Shown here piece by piece: positions 48,401-58,569 of a stretch of 64,000 bases of DNA (its first letter is position 1; each line of letters opens with the position of its first letter). The position numbers were made by a program, and so were the translations under genes. Under the pieces are notes generated by a model. That model was not told the DNA's origin. It ran no database searches and worked only from the letters and a program-made list of their open reading frames with translations. The DNA is from Calothrix sp. PCC 7507 (GTDB lineage Bacteria; Cyanobacteriota; Cyanobacteriia; Cyanobacteriales; Nostocaceae), in the NCBI RefSeq assembly GCF_000316575.1, contig NC_019682.1, positions 6,001,501 through 6,065,500 on the forward strand, in the 5' to 3' direction.

Positions 48401-50218
48401 CTACCGCACCTTCTGAAACCACTCAGTAATACCCGCAGCTAGTGCTTTAGCCATTTTCTGCTGTTCCTGTGGGTTGACTATACCGTCAAATTCATCAGGG
48501 TTACTCATAAAACCTAATTCTAGTAATACTGATGGGGCTGCAGTGGGACGTGTGAGTGCTAGATTATCCCATAAAACACCATAGGAAGGTCTTTTTAAAT
48601 TTTTCACTATATAGTTATGCAAAAATAAGGCTAAGTTGTGAGCTTGTGGATTATACCAAAAGGCAGAAAATCCTTTGATATTTTGGGCATCACCATCATC
48701 GGGTAAAGAGTTGTGATGAATAGAAAGAGCGATCGCTGGTTCTGCTTTACTAATAATTGCTTGACGTTCTGCTAGGGAAAGATCGCGATCGTCGTTTCGT
48801 GTCATTACCACCGTCGCCCCCCGCTTGAGCAACTCATCACGTAGTAACTTGGATACTACAAGATTGGCATCTTTTTCGAGATATCCAGTTGGGCCACTGG
48901 CACCTGATTCTTTCCCTCCATGTCCTGGATCTAGTAAGATTTTGATGCCTAATAAAGGCTTATTTTTTGTTTGTCCGAATGTAGGCGGATGACGCAAGGT
49001 TAAAACCAAGCTTGTACCTTCATATCTCAACTTGTATCCCCATTGTTGGGATTTTTTGAGGTTAAAGGTGTATTTAACTTGTCCTGGAGACACTTGTTGC
49101 CAATCTAGGCGAGAAATTAAGGGGTTATTATCAGTACGAATAATATCTGTTTGGGCAGTGGTGTTGTAGAGAGTGAGGCTGAACAAGGCATCACCTTGTT
49201 GGACATTCACAGGAACGGGAATTTGGAGGGGGAAAATTATCTCTGTTGCCCCAGAGAGTTGACGATATCCTACACTACGAATAATAGTGTGTGGTGCGAT
49301 CGCATTTGGTAAAGTTTGAGTTTCTTTGCTATTAATCCAAGCACCATAGTCTAGGCGTAACCAATCGCCTTCCTTCCCTGTGACTTGGGCGCGTGTTCCT
49401 TTCGGTAGTGGTGTGAGTCGAGAATAATCGGTGCTGGCGCCTGTGCGAGCAACACCTGAGTCTGCTATCACCTCAATAACAGGTAACTGTGAGGGTGAGA
49501 GGATTTGAATTTTGCCTCTTCCTGGTTGAGTTACAGTCTTACCATTGAGTGACAATTGAAATTCTGGCTTACCCAAATCGGCATTTTTACCGGAATCTGG
49601 GATGATAGCACCGGAAATTATATTATTACCGGAACTGAGGGAACTAGGCTGTTGTGCTACTGTGCAACCCTCATACCTGACCACGGTAGACTGGGTAGCA
49701 GGTTGATTTCTCCCAGTTAAGGCCGCTAAATTACTGGGAAGTTGTGCTTGTGATGGTTGAGGCAAAAGGGCAACTTTTTGATTCGCCAAGTTGACAGCAA
49801 CATTAGCGTTAGAGGGGGCGATGGCGCTAAAACAAATCAGTTCCCCTGGTAATCTGGCAATGTCGGCGGAGGGAGTGAGAGAATCTTTGGCGAAGGCTAA
49901 TCCTTCTGGTAGCTGGGGCTGAGTAGTCAGCCTTGTCACCCGAATCTGGAGTTCTTGATTAAGGTGACGCACAGTAAAGAGATTCTCTCCTAACTGCAAG
50001 GGCAAACTGGGCGCAAAATGGCCAGTTTTGCTGCGGGTAATTGGCTTACCATTGATGAAAACCTGTCCATCTTGTGGTGCTGTGCCCAGAAAGAAGATTT
50101 TTTCCGCACTTGTTTGGTAGTTTTTTTGAGGAAAAACAACTACAAGAGATGATTCTGCCAATGCTACAGAGGAGGTAACAAGACATCCTAATATTACTAA
50201 ACCCAAGAATCTTTTCAC
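48401..50218 (-). CDS. N-acetylmuramoyl-L-alanine amidase (Amidase_3) with N-terminal beta domains
   Basis: About 605 residues. A signal peptide, KRFLGLVILGCLVTSSVALA, ends near residue 21. Beta-rich segments follow, including an SH3-like stretch (IEVIADSGVARTGASTDYSR to GDWLRLDYGAWI). The catalytic domain at the C-terminus has ILLDPGHGGKESGASG (Zn ligand His), YLEKDANLVVSKLL, IALSIHHNSLPDDG (second His) and SVLLELGFMSNPDE (catalytic Glu). It cleaves peptidoglycan stem peptides in the periplasm. The frame opens at TTG 50260; the GTG at 50218 directly precedes the signal peptide, so I prefer it. Confidence 0.93.
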   Translation of the reverse strand: MKRFLGLVILGCLVTSSVALAESSLVVVFPQKNYQTSAEKIFFLGTAPQDGQVFINGKPITRSKTGHFAPSLPLQLGENLFTVRHLNQELQIRVTRLTTQPQLPEGLAFAKDSLTPSADIARLPGELICFSAIAPSNANVAVNLANQKVALLPQPSQAQLPSNLAALTGRNQPATQSTVVRYEGCTVAQQPSSLSSGNNIISGAIIPDSGKNADLGKPEFQLSLNGKTVTQPGRGKIQILSPSQLPVIEVIADSGVARTGASTDYSRLTPLPKGTRAQVTGKEGDWLRLDYGAWINSKETQTLPNAIAPHTIIRSVGYRQLSGATEIIFPLQIPVPVNVQQGDALFSLTLYNTTAQTDIIRTDNNPLISRLDWQQVSPGQVKYTFNLKKSQQWGYKLRYEGTSLVLTLRHPPTFGQTKNKPLLGIKILLDPGHGGKESGASGPTGYLEKDANLVVSKLLRDELLKRGATVVMTRNDDRDLSLAERQAIISKAEPAIALSIHHNSLPDDGDAQNIKGFSAFWYNPQAHNLALFLHNYIVKNLKRPSYGVLWDNLALTRPTAAPSVLLELGFMSNPDEFDGIVNPQEQQKMAKALAAGITEWFQKVR

Positions 50219-50297
50219 GGCAAGAACGCAGAAGATTTCACAACAGCCACTGTGGCACAATGACGAGATGTATTTTTAGAAGTTACTCGAAATTTAA

Positions 50298-51926
<1,629 letters not shown>

Positions 51927-52055
51927 AGGTGGGCAAAAATCAAGATTACTTATCAGGGTCGAGCATCACCTATGGATCATAGAAAAAAACATAGTTAAAC
52001 TTAATTATGTCCAATTACTTACTATAACTATCGTAAGTACTACAAAATTCACAAT

Positions 52056-52132
52056 TCAAAATCGAAAAAAGTCATTTTTTCAATTTTGAACTCTTCTAGG
52101 TTAACAAAGACACTTATTTGGGACTAGAAGAG
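52056..52132. promoter_or_regulatory. Two stem-loops between pyrG and the duplicated small protein
   Basis: The first is an AT-rich hairpin at 52056-52090 (TTCAAAATCGAAAAAA against TTTTTTCAATTTTGAA with a 2x2 bulge). The second is a perfect 9-bp inverted repeat, CTCTTCTAG at 52091-52099 against CTAGAAGAG at 52124-52132. Neither has a clear U-tract, so a terminator role is uncertain; they could be in the 5' leader of the gene at 52189. Confidence 0.4.
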
Positions 52133-52188
52133 ACTTTGTGATGTAATTGGTGTTCATGATTCATAAATCTGTTATTTGAGGAGAATTT

Positions 52189-52611
52189 GTGGCGTACTGG
52201 GTGAAAATCCTTTACGAGAGGAAAGAATATGTAGTCAATTTTGACCGTGTTAATGCTTTTTGTTATGAAAGCAATGGCAGGGTAACATTTTGGTTACCAG
52301 ATTGTGCTATTCCGATTGTAATTAACCCACAAAATAACCTAGAAGACTATCAGAAAGTTATCGAATATATCAAACTAGTGACGGGGTTGGAAATAGATAG
52401 CGCCCACTGGGTGACAATTATGTATGAGAAAAATGAATATGTAATCAACTTGAACTGCATCAGTTCTTTTTGTCAAGAATCTAACGGCAGGATAACTTTT
52501 TGGTTACCAGATGGTACTATCCCCATCATCATCAACCCCCTCAGTAATCCAGAGTCATATCAAAAAGTCATGCAATTTGTCCAGAAAACAACTGGGTATT
52601 CTTTGTCTTAA
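52189..52611 (+). CDS. Small protein of unknown function made of two tandem repeats
   Basis: A 140-residue hydrophilic protein built of two copies of a module of about 66 residues: residues 3-68 (YWVKILYERKEYVVNFDRVN start) and 73-138 (HWVTIMYEKNEYVINLNCIS start). ESNGRVTFWLPD in the first half is matched by ESNGRITFWLPD in the second, and IPIVINP by IPIIINP. The DNA is also similar (GGTAACATTTTGGTTACCAG and GATAACTTTTTGGTTACCAG), so the duplication is not ancient. GTG start with GGAG at 52179-52182. I do not recognise the family. Confidence 0.75.
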   Translation: MAYWVKILYERKEYVVNFDRVNAFCYESNGRVTFWLPDCAIPIVINPQNNLEDYQKVIEYIKLVTGLEIDSAHWVTIMYEKNEYVINLNCISSFCQESNGRITFWLPDGTIPIIINPLSNPESYQKVMQFVQKTTGYSLS

Positions 52612-52704
52612 GGGACTGGATAACTGATAACTGTTAACTGATATAGCGGTTCTCATGCAAATGCTGTATGACATTATATCGCGAGGTATAGTAGCACAGC
52701 ACTG

Positions 52705-53079
52705 CCCATTGGTGTCAACTTAACGCGAAACCCATGTCCCGCCTCAGAATGAATTCTGAGTCTCATAGCAAAAGTAATCTCAAGATTACTAAAAATTCTT
52801 AATCTCCAGTTTACTTGAGTAAACTTTCCTTATCAGCCCGGAAATTCATTTCTGGGCGGGTATGTCCAAGCTGTTGACTTTGTACGAAATTAGCTAAAAA
52901 TTATCATGCAATTTTTGTGTTTACCGTAGGGGCATCGGCACTGCTGTGCCCTGATGATAACGTTCACTACGACTATGATTTTGTCTGATGCATTTTGGGC
53001 TTAAAACCCTCAAAGTCAACAACCTAAGGTATGTCAGCGAACAAATAAGTCATCTGTAGCTTAAGTTGACACCAATGGG
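52705..53079. repeat. 375-bp element with 19-bp terminal inverted repeats and four hairpins
   Basis: CCCATTGGTGTCAACTTAA (52705-52723) is matched exactly in reverse complement at 53061-53079. Inside are four consecutive near-perfect palindromes: 52743-52760 (CTCAGAAT/ATTCTGAG), 52773-52790 (AGTAATCT/AGATTACT), 52808-52825 (AGTTTACT/AGTAAACT) and 52837-52856 (CCCGGAAAT/ATTTCTGGG). All have stems of 8-9 bp around a 2-nt centre. An outer CCCGC (52738-52742) can pair with GCGGG (52856-52860), closing a multibranch fold. No gene is encoded. Confidence 0.65.
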
Positions 53080-53085
53080 AAACGC

Positions 53086-53306
53086 TATAGGAATCCGATT
53101 TGATTATTGAACGTATTTGCGTAGTCAGGCAATAGGCAATATAGCATTTCTCAACAAGCGTGAGGTACATCGGTAAGGGCATGGCAGTGCCATGCCCTTA
53201 CACAGCGTGATATATTTTTGTACTTCATTTGAATGGGAAGTGCTATGGGTAAGAAGTGAGGCAGAGATGTACTGAGTTTTTTCAGAAATCAAATAGGAGT
53301 CCTATA
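53086..53306. repeat. Inverted-repeat element, family of 60057-60185
   Basis: Left end TATAGGAATCCGATTTGATT and right end, in reverse complement, TATAGGACTCCTATTTGATT. The same ends border the element at 60057-60185. The interior holds a perfect 14-bp stem, GTAAGGGCATGGCA against its complement, around 53170-53198, inside a looser ATAGCATTTC/GAAGTGCTAT pair. It contains no gene and lies directly behind the ROK kinase gene. Confidence 0.6.
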
Positions 53307-53307
53307 T

Positions 53308-53335
53308 AACTGTTAACTGTTAACTGTTAACTGAT
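53308..53335. repeat. AACTGTT heptamer repeat reading into the ROK kinase stop
   Basis: Three AACTGTT units lie at 53308-53328, followed by AACTGAT. On the minus strand they encode the last codons and the stop of the ROK gene (QLTVNS then stop). A related AACTGATAACTGTTAACTGAT run is at about 52621-52641, so the same repeat lies on both sides of the two inverted-repeat elements. Confidence 0.65.
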
Positions 53336-54236
53336 TAATTGCCAACTTTGCCGCACCTAACATCCCTGCAGAGTTGCCCAATTCGGCTGGTAATATTTTT
53401 AAACCCACTCGCGACATGGGCGTAACTCGCTGCTCAATTTCTGCCTTCACCGCAGGTAAAAAAAATTCAAAACTGGCGCTAACGCCACCGCCAATAATCA
53501 CTGCTTCAGGTGTGAGGACGTAAATCAAACTCACTAAACCAATACCCAAATCTCTACCATATTCTTGCCAAAATGTCAATGCTTCCATATCTCCCACTTG
53601 AGCAAGGGCACCTAATTCTGCAGGTTCCTTACCAGTACGGCGACGAATTGCAGTGACAGAGGTGTACTGTTCCAAAGAACCTTGATTTCCACTATTACAT
53701 TTAGGGCCATTGGGGTTAGAGGTGATTAAACCTAATTCTCCAGCGGCACCTTGATGTCCCACAAATAGTTGCCCATTCAAGATAATGGCTCCACCAACAC
53801 CAGTTCCCAAGGTCAACAATATCAGATTTTGAAAGGGACGACCAGCACCTAACCAAGCTTCTCCTAAACCTGCACAGTTAGCATCGTTAGCCACAACAGT
53901 GGGCTTACTAGTTTTGGCTTCTAACCAATCTGCCAAAGGCACATCAACCCATTCTGGTAAGTTAATAGCAATTTTGGCAATACGTCCTCTAGCGTCAGCA
54001 GGGCCGGGAGTCCCCACACCGATCGCTATTGCTTGATCATCTGGATCAATTTGGGCGATCGCATCCACCATAACCGCCAACACCGCCTTTGGTGTGGCTG
54101 GTTGGGGAGTCGCCACAGTCAGAGATTGCAGACAAGTACCATCTTGGCTGAATCTTCCCAGCTTCATCGCTGTTCCCCCCAAATCAATACCAATTACCTG
54201 AGAATCCACCACTTTCAAATACTCACACCAACACAC
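53313..54236 (-). CDS. ROK-family sugar kinase (glucokinase-like)
   Basis: A 307-residue ROK protein. The ATP-binding start is VIGIDLGGTAMKLGRF, the substrate region is AIGVGTPGPADARG with VVANDANCAGLGEAWLGAG, and ILLTLGTGVGGAIILNG is the second phosphate site. The usual Zn-binding CxCGxxGC box is altered: GPKCNSGNQGSLEQY keeps only one cysteine. It probably phosphorylates glucose or an N-acetylated hexosamine. GTG codons at 54236, 54212 and 54209 are possible starts; an upstream GGAACG favours 54236. Confidence 0.88.
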   Translation of the reverse strand: MCWCEYLKVVDSQVIGIDLGGTAMKLGRFSQDGTCLQSLTVATPQPATPKAVLAVMVDAIAQIDPDDQAIAIGVGTPGPADARGRIAKIAINLPEWVDVPLADWLEAKTSKPTVVANDANCAGLGEAWLGAGRPFQNLILLTLGTGVGGAIILNGQLFVGHQGAAGELGLITSNPNGPKCNSGNQGSLEQYTSVTAIRRRTGKEPAELGALAQVGDMEALTFWQEYGRDLGIGLVSLIYVLTPEAVIIGGGVSASFEFFLPAVKAEIEQRVTPMSRVGLKILPAELGNSAGMLGAAKLAINQLTVNS

Positions 54237-54256
54237 AAAGGCGTTCCAAAAGCATA

Positions 54257-54460
54257 TTAGCTTTTTTGCGCCTTGTTACCAAATAACTCCGGGTTTTCTG
54301 CTTTCTTGGGGGTGATTCGTGAATTAGTCACAGTAGCCACACGAATACTCGATTGTCCTTGTCCAGCTATTACTGGTGTACCCCGTAAGATCCCAGCCAA
54401 AGCCACAGAAAGCATGAATCCACCAGCAGCGGCAGCAATTAACGAAATGTTATCTTTCAT
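54257..54460 (-). CDS. Small hypothetical membrane or secreted protein
   Basis: A 67-residue protein with one hydrophobic segment (residues about 6-25, ISLIAAAAGGFMLSVALAGI) followed by a polar tail rich in Thr, Ser, Lys and Asn. It may be a membrane-anchored or exported small protein. It ends 20 nt before the ROK gene on the same strand, so they could be co-transcribed. No family recognised and no Shine-Dalgarno site seen. Confidence 0.5.
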   Translation of the reverse strand: MKDNISLIAAAAGGFMLSVALAGILRGTPVIAGQGQSSIRVATVTNSRITPKKAENPELFGNKAQKS

Positions 54461-54586
54461 ACAATTTTTTCAGTAATAAATACAACAAAATGTTAGACGA
54501 TGAAACTGTTGTGTGAAGCCAAGAGTCAGAAGTAATTATTGGGATAATTTCATACTTCATACTTCATACTTCATACTTGATGTTGA

Positions 54587-55483
54587 CTATTTCCGGATAC
54601 TATTTTGTCGCCGTAAACGAGGATTAACAAATTCATTTAAACCCTCACCAACTAGCGACAATCCAATCACCATCAATGTCATTGCCAAACCGGGGAAAAG
54701 CGTAGTCCACCAAATGCCTGTGGGTAGCGCTTCTAGAGCTTGTTTTAAATCGTGTCCCCATTCTGGCACTTCTTCTGGCAATCCTAGCCCTAAAAAGCCC
54801 AAACCGCCCAATACTAAAATGGCATCGGCAGCATTGAGGGTAAATAGTACAGGTACACTTTGAATGACGTTAAAAAACAGATATCGAGACAGCACAACCC
54901 AAGTTGAAGCTCCCATCGCTTGAGCAGCCTCAATAAACACCTCAGTTTTAACGCTCACAGTGTGGTTACGGACAACCCGATAATATTGGGGTATGTAAGC
55001 AATACTAATAGCGATCGCTGCATTTAATATCCCGCGTCCCACCACAAACGCTAGGGTGACGGATAGCAATAGCCCTGGCAGAGTATAGATGCTATCCATC
55101 AAAAACAGCAACACCTTATCTAAATTACCACCCAGATAGCCACTGAGCATCCCCAACGGCACACCAATCAACATACTCAGCGCCGTTGCTAAAATCACCA
55201 CTTGCAAGGCGGCTTGGGCACCAAACAACGTCCGGGAAAAAACATCATATCCCAGGCGGCTTGTACCAAACCAGTGCTTCACAGAAGGTGGTTCATGAAT
55301 GGGGTTACTCAGGAACTCTTTGGGGTTTTGTAGCCATCCCCAAGCCTGAAATACGGGAGCAAAGAAAGCCAGGAATAAGAACAACAGAGTAATGGCTATC
55401 CCAATGAACATCAGTCGCTGGGAAAGATTCGGATTTTTAGCAAAGCGTAAAAATGACGGCAGTTGCCGTTTTGTCATGGCCAT
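54587..55483 (-). CDS. ABC transporter permease, DppC/OppC type
   Basis: A 298-residue inner-membrane protein with six hydrophobic segments. The segment HWFGTSRLGYDVFSRTLFGA and the EAA loop EAAQAMGASTWVVLSRYLFF are typical of dipeptide/oligopeptide permeases. The C-terminus EGLNEFVNPRLRRQ is also standard. The other subunits (DppB, ATPases, binding protein) are not in the window, which is normal for scattered cyanobacterial ABC genes. Substrate unknown: peptides, nickel or sugars. Confidence 0.93.
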   Translation of the reverse strand: MAMTKRQLPSFLRFAKNPNLSQRLMFIGIAITLLFLFLAFFAPVFQAWGWLQNPKEFLSNPIHEPPSVKHWFGTSRLGYDVFSRTLFGAQAALQVVILATALSMLIGVPLGMLSGYLGGNLDKVLLFLMDSIYTLPGLLLSVTLAFVVGRGILNAAIAISIAYIPQYYRVVRNHTVSVKTEVFIEAAQAMGASTWVVLSRYLFFNVIQSVPVLFTLNAADAILVLGGLGFLGLGLPEEVPEWGHDLKQALEALPTGIWWTTLFPGLAMTLMVIGLSLVGEGLNEFVNPRLRRQNSIRK

Positions 55484-55600
55484 GAGCGATCGCCTGCATT
55501 GAGCAAGATACGCTGACCATTTTACATATTAGAGAATAGGGAATGGGGAATAGGAAATAGTATTTAAGTACAAATCTCTCGTAAATTAGTATATTTTAAT

Positions 55601-55727
55601 ATGCCTGCAAGAGATATTTATCACGATGTTGTGAAGAATGCCTTAATTCAAGAAGGCTGGATAATTACGGATGACCCCCTACGTTTTTAATCCAGAAACT
55701 GAGAGAATTACACAATGGATACCTTAG
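55601..55727 (+). pseudogene. xisH: Decayed xisH
   Basis: ATG at 55601 begins ARDIYHDVVKNALIQEGWII and TDDPL, matching residues 3-27 of the intact XisH at 62685 (AKDVFHEVVKKALQKDGWQI). After CTA it jumps in another frame to VFNPETERITQWIP then TAG at 55725, which corresponds to the XisH C-terminus. About 90-95 central residues, including the nuclease-like core, are missing. Confidence 0.85.
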
Positions 55728-55873
55728 ATAATTATCGACCTATTGTCAAAAAGGTGTTATTACCCTACACCCAAATTCCTTATTCCCACGCAGCTATTGA
55801 ATGTAAAGCAGTCTTTGATAGCGAAAATGATAGCTACTTGCTGTTGCCTAGTGGTTTGTCAATTTTGTTGTGA
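55715..55873 (+). pseudogene. xisI: Decayed xisI (N-terminal half)
   Basis: ATG at 55715 starts DTLDNYRPIVKKVLLPYTQI followed by AAIECKAVFDSENDSYLLL, which is the N-terminal half of XisI; it ends with TGA at 55871 after 52 codons. The start lies inside the end of the decayed xisH with an overlap of 13 nt (55715-55727), exactly as in the intact pair. The C-terminal half is lost. Confidence 0.85.
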
Positions 55874-56039
55874 GGGGTTTTTGGTAGTGCGGGCCGAAAA
55901 GCCCGCGTGAGCGAGACGCTCACACTACAGTCCCTCATTTCAACCCTGACAGACTACTAGGCTTCAAAATGAAAAAAATGGGAAATTGGGCATAAGCATA
56001 TATAGCACTTCTACTTCTGTACCAATGCCCAATGCCCCA
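55874..56039. repeat. Hairpin repeats downstream of trxB
   Basis: GCGGGC/GCCCGC at about 55891-55908 and GTGAGC/GCTCAC at about 55909-55925 form two adjacent stems, a common cyanobacterial intergenic design. ATAGCACTTCTACTTC near 56003 is another frequent repeat, and the last bases carry CCAATGCC units. The stretch 55484-55600 before xisH is AT-rich without notable structure. Confidence 0.5.
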
Positions 56040-57413
56040 CTACAGATTACTCTCAATCAACTGGCGATACTCACTCTTTTGCTTAACGCCTTTAACTTCC
56101 TTCAAAAGTTCCTGATTTTTGAATAGTTGAATTGTCGGTGTTCCTGTCACACCCGCATTTTCCGCAATTTCGCGGTCTTTGTCGATATCAATTTCTACAA
56201 AGTGAATTTTGCCATCAAATTCATCCACCACCTTGTTTAATATCGGCTTGAGAGTATGACAAGGACCGCAGCCAGGAGATACGTATTTGACAAGCAGTAC
56301 CCGCGTGCTATCGTGGAACAACTTCCGTAAAGCATAACCGCCTTCATGGCGCGTTGCCTGCAAATCAAATCCAGCCGCCTCTTCCGCTTCTGTTTTCTTC
56401 GCAGCTGGCTGGGTTGCTAATTCATTGACTGCACTTGCTGGCTGTTGGTGGAATTCTTGAATCAAACCGTTAGCCGACAACCAACGTTCTGCTAATAATG
56501 CAGCCGCACAACCACTACCCGCCGCCGTAATTGCTTGGCGATATTCATGATCTTGCACGTCACCTGCAGCAAACACACCATCTAAACTGGTTTCTGGTGA
56601 ACCGTGCTTAGTAGCGATGTAATCCAACTCATCCAGTTCTAATTGTCCTTTGAATAGTCCAGTATTGGGAGTGTGACCGATCGCATAAAATAAACCCTTG
56701 GCTTGCAGTTGGCTCTCTGCACCAGTTTTATTATTGCGGATTCTCACCCCATCCATATGACTATTACCGAACACATCTACAACTTCTGTGTTCCAATGCA
56801 CTTGGATTTTTGGGTTACTCAAAACCCGGTCTTGCATCGCTTTAGAAGCCCGCATCACATCAGAGCGTACCAGCAAATTTACCTTAGAACCATATTTAGT
56901 TAGATAAATTGACTCTTCCGCTGCCGAGTCACCAGCACCAATCACAGCCAACTCAGCACCGTGGAAAATTGGCGTCGCACCATCACATATTGCACAAGCC
57001 GAAATCCCCCGACTCCAAAATGTTTTTTCGCTAGGTAAGCCCAAACGCCTTGCTGTTGCACCAGTGGCGATAATAATAGTGTGAGCCTTCACTTCTCTTT
57101 CTTCTGAACGAACTGTGAACGGACGCTGACTCAAATCAACTGAGATCACATCTTCTGTATATAACTCAGCCCCCCAGCGTTCTGCTTGCGCCTTCATTAA
57201 GTCCATCAGTTCCGGCCCAGTAATCCCTTGGGGAAACCCCGGAAAATTCTCGACTTCCGTCGTTGTCATTAATTGTCCACCAGGTAAACCCCCAGCTTGG
57301 AACCCTTCAAAGACGACGGGTTTAAGGTTAGCTCGTCCTGCATAAATAGCGGCTGTATACCCTGCTGGCCCAGAACCGATAATTACTAAGTTTTCTACAG
57401 TCGGGTTAGTCAT
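56040..57413 (-). CDS. trxB: NADPH-thioredoxin reductase fused to thioredoxin (NTRC)
   Basis: A 457-residue fusion. Residues 1-315 are a low-molecular-weight thioredoxin reductase: FAD site [20 protein letters not shown], redox motif [13 protein letters not shown] site [13 protein letters not shown], and [20 protein letters not shown] linker rich in Ala, Glu and Lys leads to a thioredoxin domain with [12 protein letters not shown] (CGPC) and [10 protein letters not shown]. This NTRC arrangement is known in plants and cyanobacteria, where it reduces 2-Cys peroxiredoxins and tunes metabolism in darkness. Confidence 0.95.
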   Translation of the reverse strand: MTNPTVENLVIIGSGPAGYTAAIYAGRANLKPVVFEGFQAGGLPGGQLMTTTEVENFPGFPQGITGPELMDLMKAQAERWGAELYTEDVISVDLSQRPFTVRSEEREVKAHTIIIATGATARRLGLPSEKTFWSRGISACAICDGATPIFHGAELAVIGAGDSAAEESIYLTKYGSKVNLLVRSDVMRASKAMQDRVLSNPKIQVHWNTEVVDVFGNSHMDGVRIRNNKTGAESQLQAKGLFYAIGHTPNTGLFKGQLELDELDYIATKHGSPETSLDGVFAAGDVQDHEYRQAITAAGSGCAAALLAERWLSANGLIQEFHQQPASAVNELATQPAAKKTEAEEAAGFDLQATRHEGGYALRKLFHDSTRVLLVKYVSPGCGPCHTLKPILNKVVDEFDGKIHFVEIDIDKDREIAENAGVTGTPTIQLFKNQELLKEVKGVKQKSEYRQLIESNL

Positions 57414-57499
57414 GGCAGTTATATAAACTCGTAACGACTACGCTTAATATAACATAACAATTTAATATTGGTTATGTGAGGCGGCGATCATAGGTGTCA

Positions 57500-57680
57500 A
57501 CTTTATCCCTAGTGAATGGAATTCACGGCTACACAGACAAAGTCCACCTCCGCGGACTCACGAGAAATTAAGGTTTTTTAACCCACGGAGGTGGTCACTG
57601 AAGCTCTGTCGTTCGCGTAGCGTCCCGCAGGGAAGTGTGGGTTTTGTTTGTGTAGCTGCGGTTTCTAACCGCCGATTTCA
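57500..57680. repeat. Palindromic intergenic element, copy 1 (with internal insertion)
   Basis: The region from AGTGAATGGAATTCACGGC to about 57680 matches the reverse complement of 62440-62575. Shared pieces include AAAGTCCACCTC, CCCACGGAGGTGG and GCGGTTTCTAACCGCCGATT. In copy 1 about 46 bp beginning TCACTGAAGC and containing TCGTTCGCGTAGCGTC are inserted after GGAGGTGG. The element lies between trxB and the DUF2887 gene. Confidence 0.65.
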
Positions 57681-57682
57681 CA

Positions 57683-58459
57683 TTAAGTTGACTGTTCTTG
57701 CAGATATTTCCTGATAGTTTCAACCTCTAGTTCTAGCAATTCTGCTATTTCTTGGATGCTCATACCTTTCTCCGTAAGTTTTGGGACTAATTTCAATTTT
57801 GTCTTTGTTAAGATACTCTCGTACAATCGAGTATTTATGAATTCATCTAAATTAAGCATCGCTTCAATTTCCTCTAAAGTAAGATTGGGGAACTTATAAA
57901 ATACAATAGCTTGGATAAATGCTAGCACTTTCTTTTGAAGATTTTCATCAAGTAAGTCTTCTCGTGCCTGATTGATTAGCTGTTGGGCTAAGGAAGTAGC
58001 TTTTGTAGGCGTTTCTACAAATAGTTTAGCAATTCCTATCCCCAAGGAATCTTCAGTGCTAGTAGAAAGTTCATTCAGATAAATACAGCGGAGATGTTGT
58101 TCTACTAAAGCCTGATAGCGAGGGTGAGGTGGGGTTTCATGAATGCGGCGATCGTAGATAACAATTGCGTACCAGTCTGAGTTTGCTGGTTTATATTGAC
58201 GAAAGTAAACAAAAATTTCCCCAAAAAGGCGCTCGTAAAATTCTTCATCTTTGTAGGTTTGCAATTCTACAAAGTATAAAGGTTCATTTTCAAATCCCTT
58301 GATAGTAGTAAATAATCCGTCTAAACGAAATGATTGTTGCTTGATTTCCGGTGCAATAAATGTGTAGATATTAGGATTAGTATCAGGTTTATCAATCAGG
58401 TCAAAAAATATCTGCGGTAGTTCCTTGATAAGTTCGTAAAAAATTACATCTGTTTTCAT
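57683..58459 (-). CDS. DUF2887 / Rpn-type PD-(D/E)XK nuclease-like protein
   Basis: A 258-residue protein. It begins KTDVIFYELIKELPQIFFDL and contains YFVELQTYKDEEFYERLFGE, where the Glu and Gln of the nuclease core are visible. The C-terminal region (LTEKGMSIQEIAELLELEVE) is a typical helix pair seen in DUF2887 proteins. The family is abundant in cyanobacteria and related to recombination-promoting (Rpn) nucleases. The frame opens at 58477; the ATG at 58459 fits the usual family start. Confidence 0.85.
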   Translation of the reverse strand: MKTDVIFYELIKELPQIFFDLIDKPDTNPNIYTFIAPEIKQQSFRLDGLFTTIKGFENEPLYFVELQTYKDEEFYERLFGEIFVYFRQYKPANSDWYAIVIYDRRIHETPPHPRYQALVEQHLRCIYLNELSTSTEDSLGIGIAKLFVETPTKATSLAQQLINQAREDLLDENLQKKVLAFIQAIVFYKFPNLTLEEIEAMLNLDEFINTRLYESILTKTKLKLVPKLTEKGMSIQEIAELLELEVETIRKYLQEQST

Positions 58460-58569
58460 TGATGCTACTAATGGCAAACTATGCAGGCGATTTTCTTTGA
58501 ATACAGTACATTGTAGCTTTCGGAGGTTTGAATACGTATGATAGATACAGAAATGTTATCTGGTGTGTT

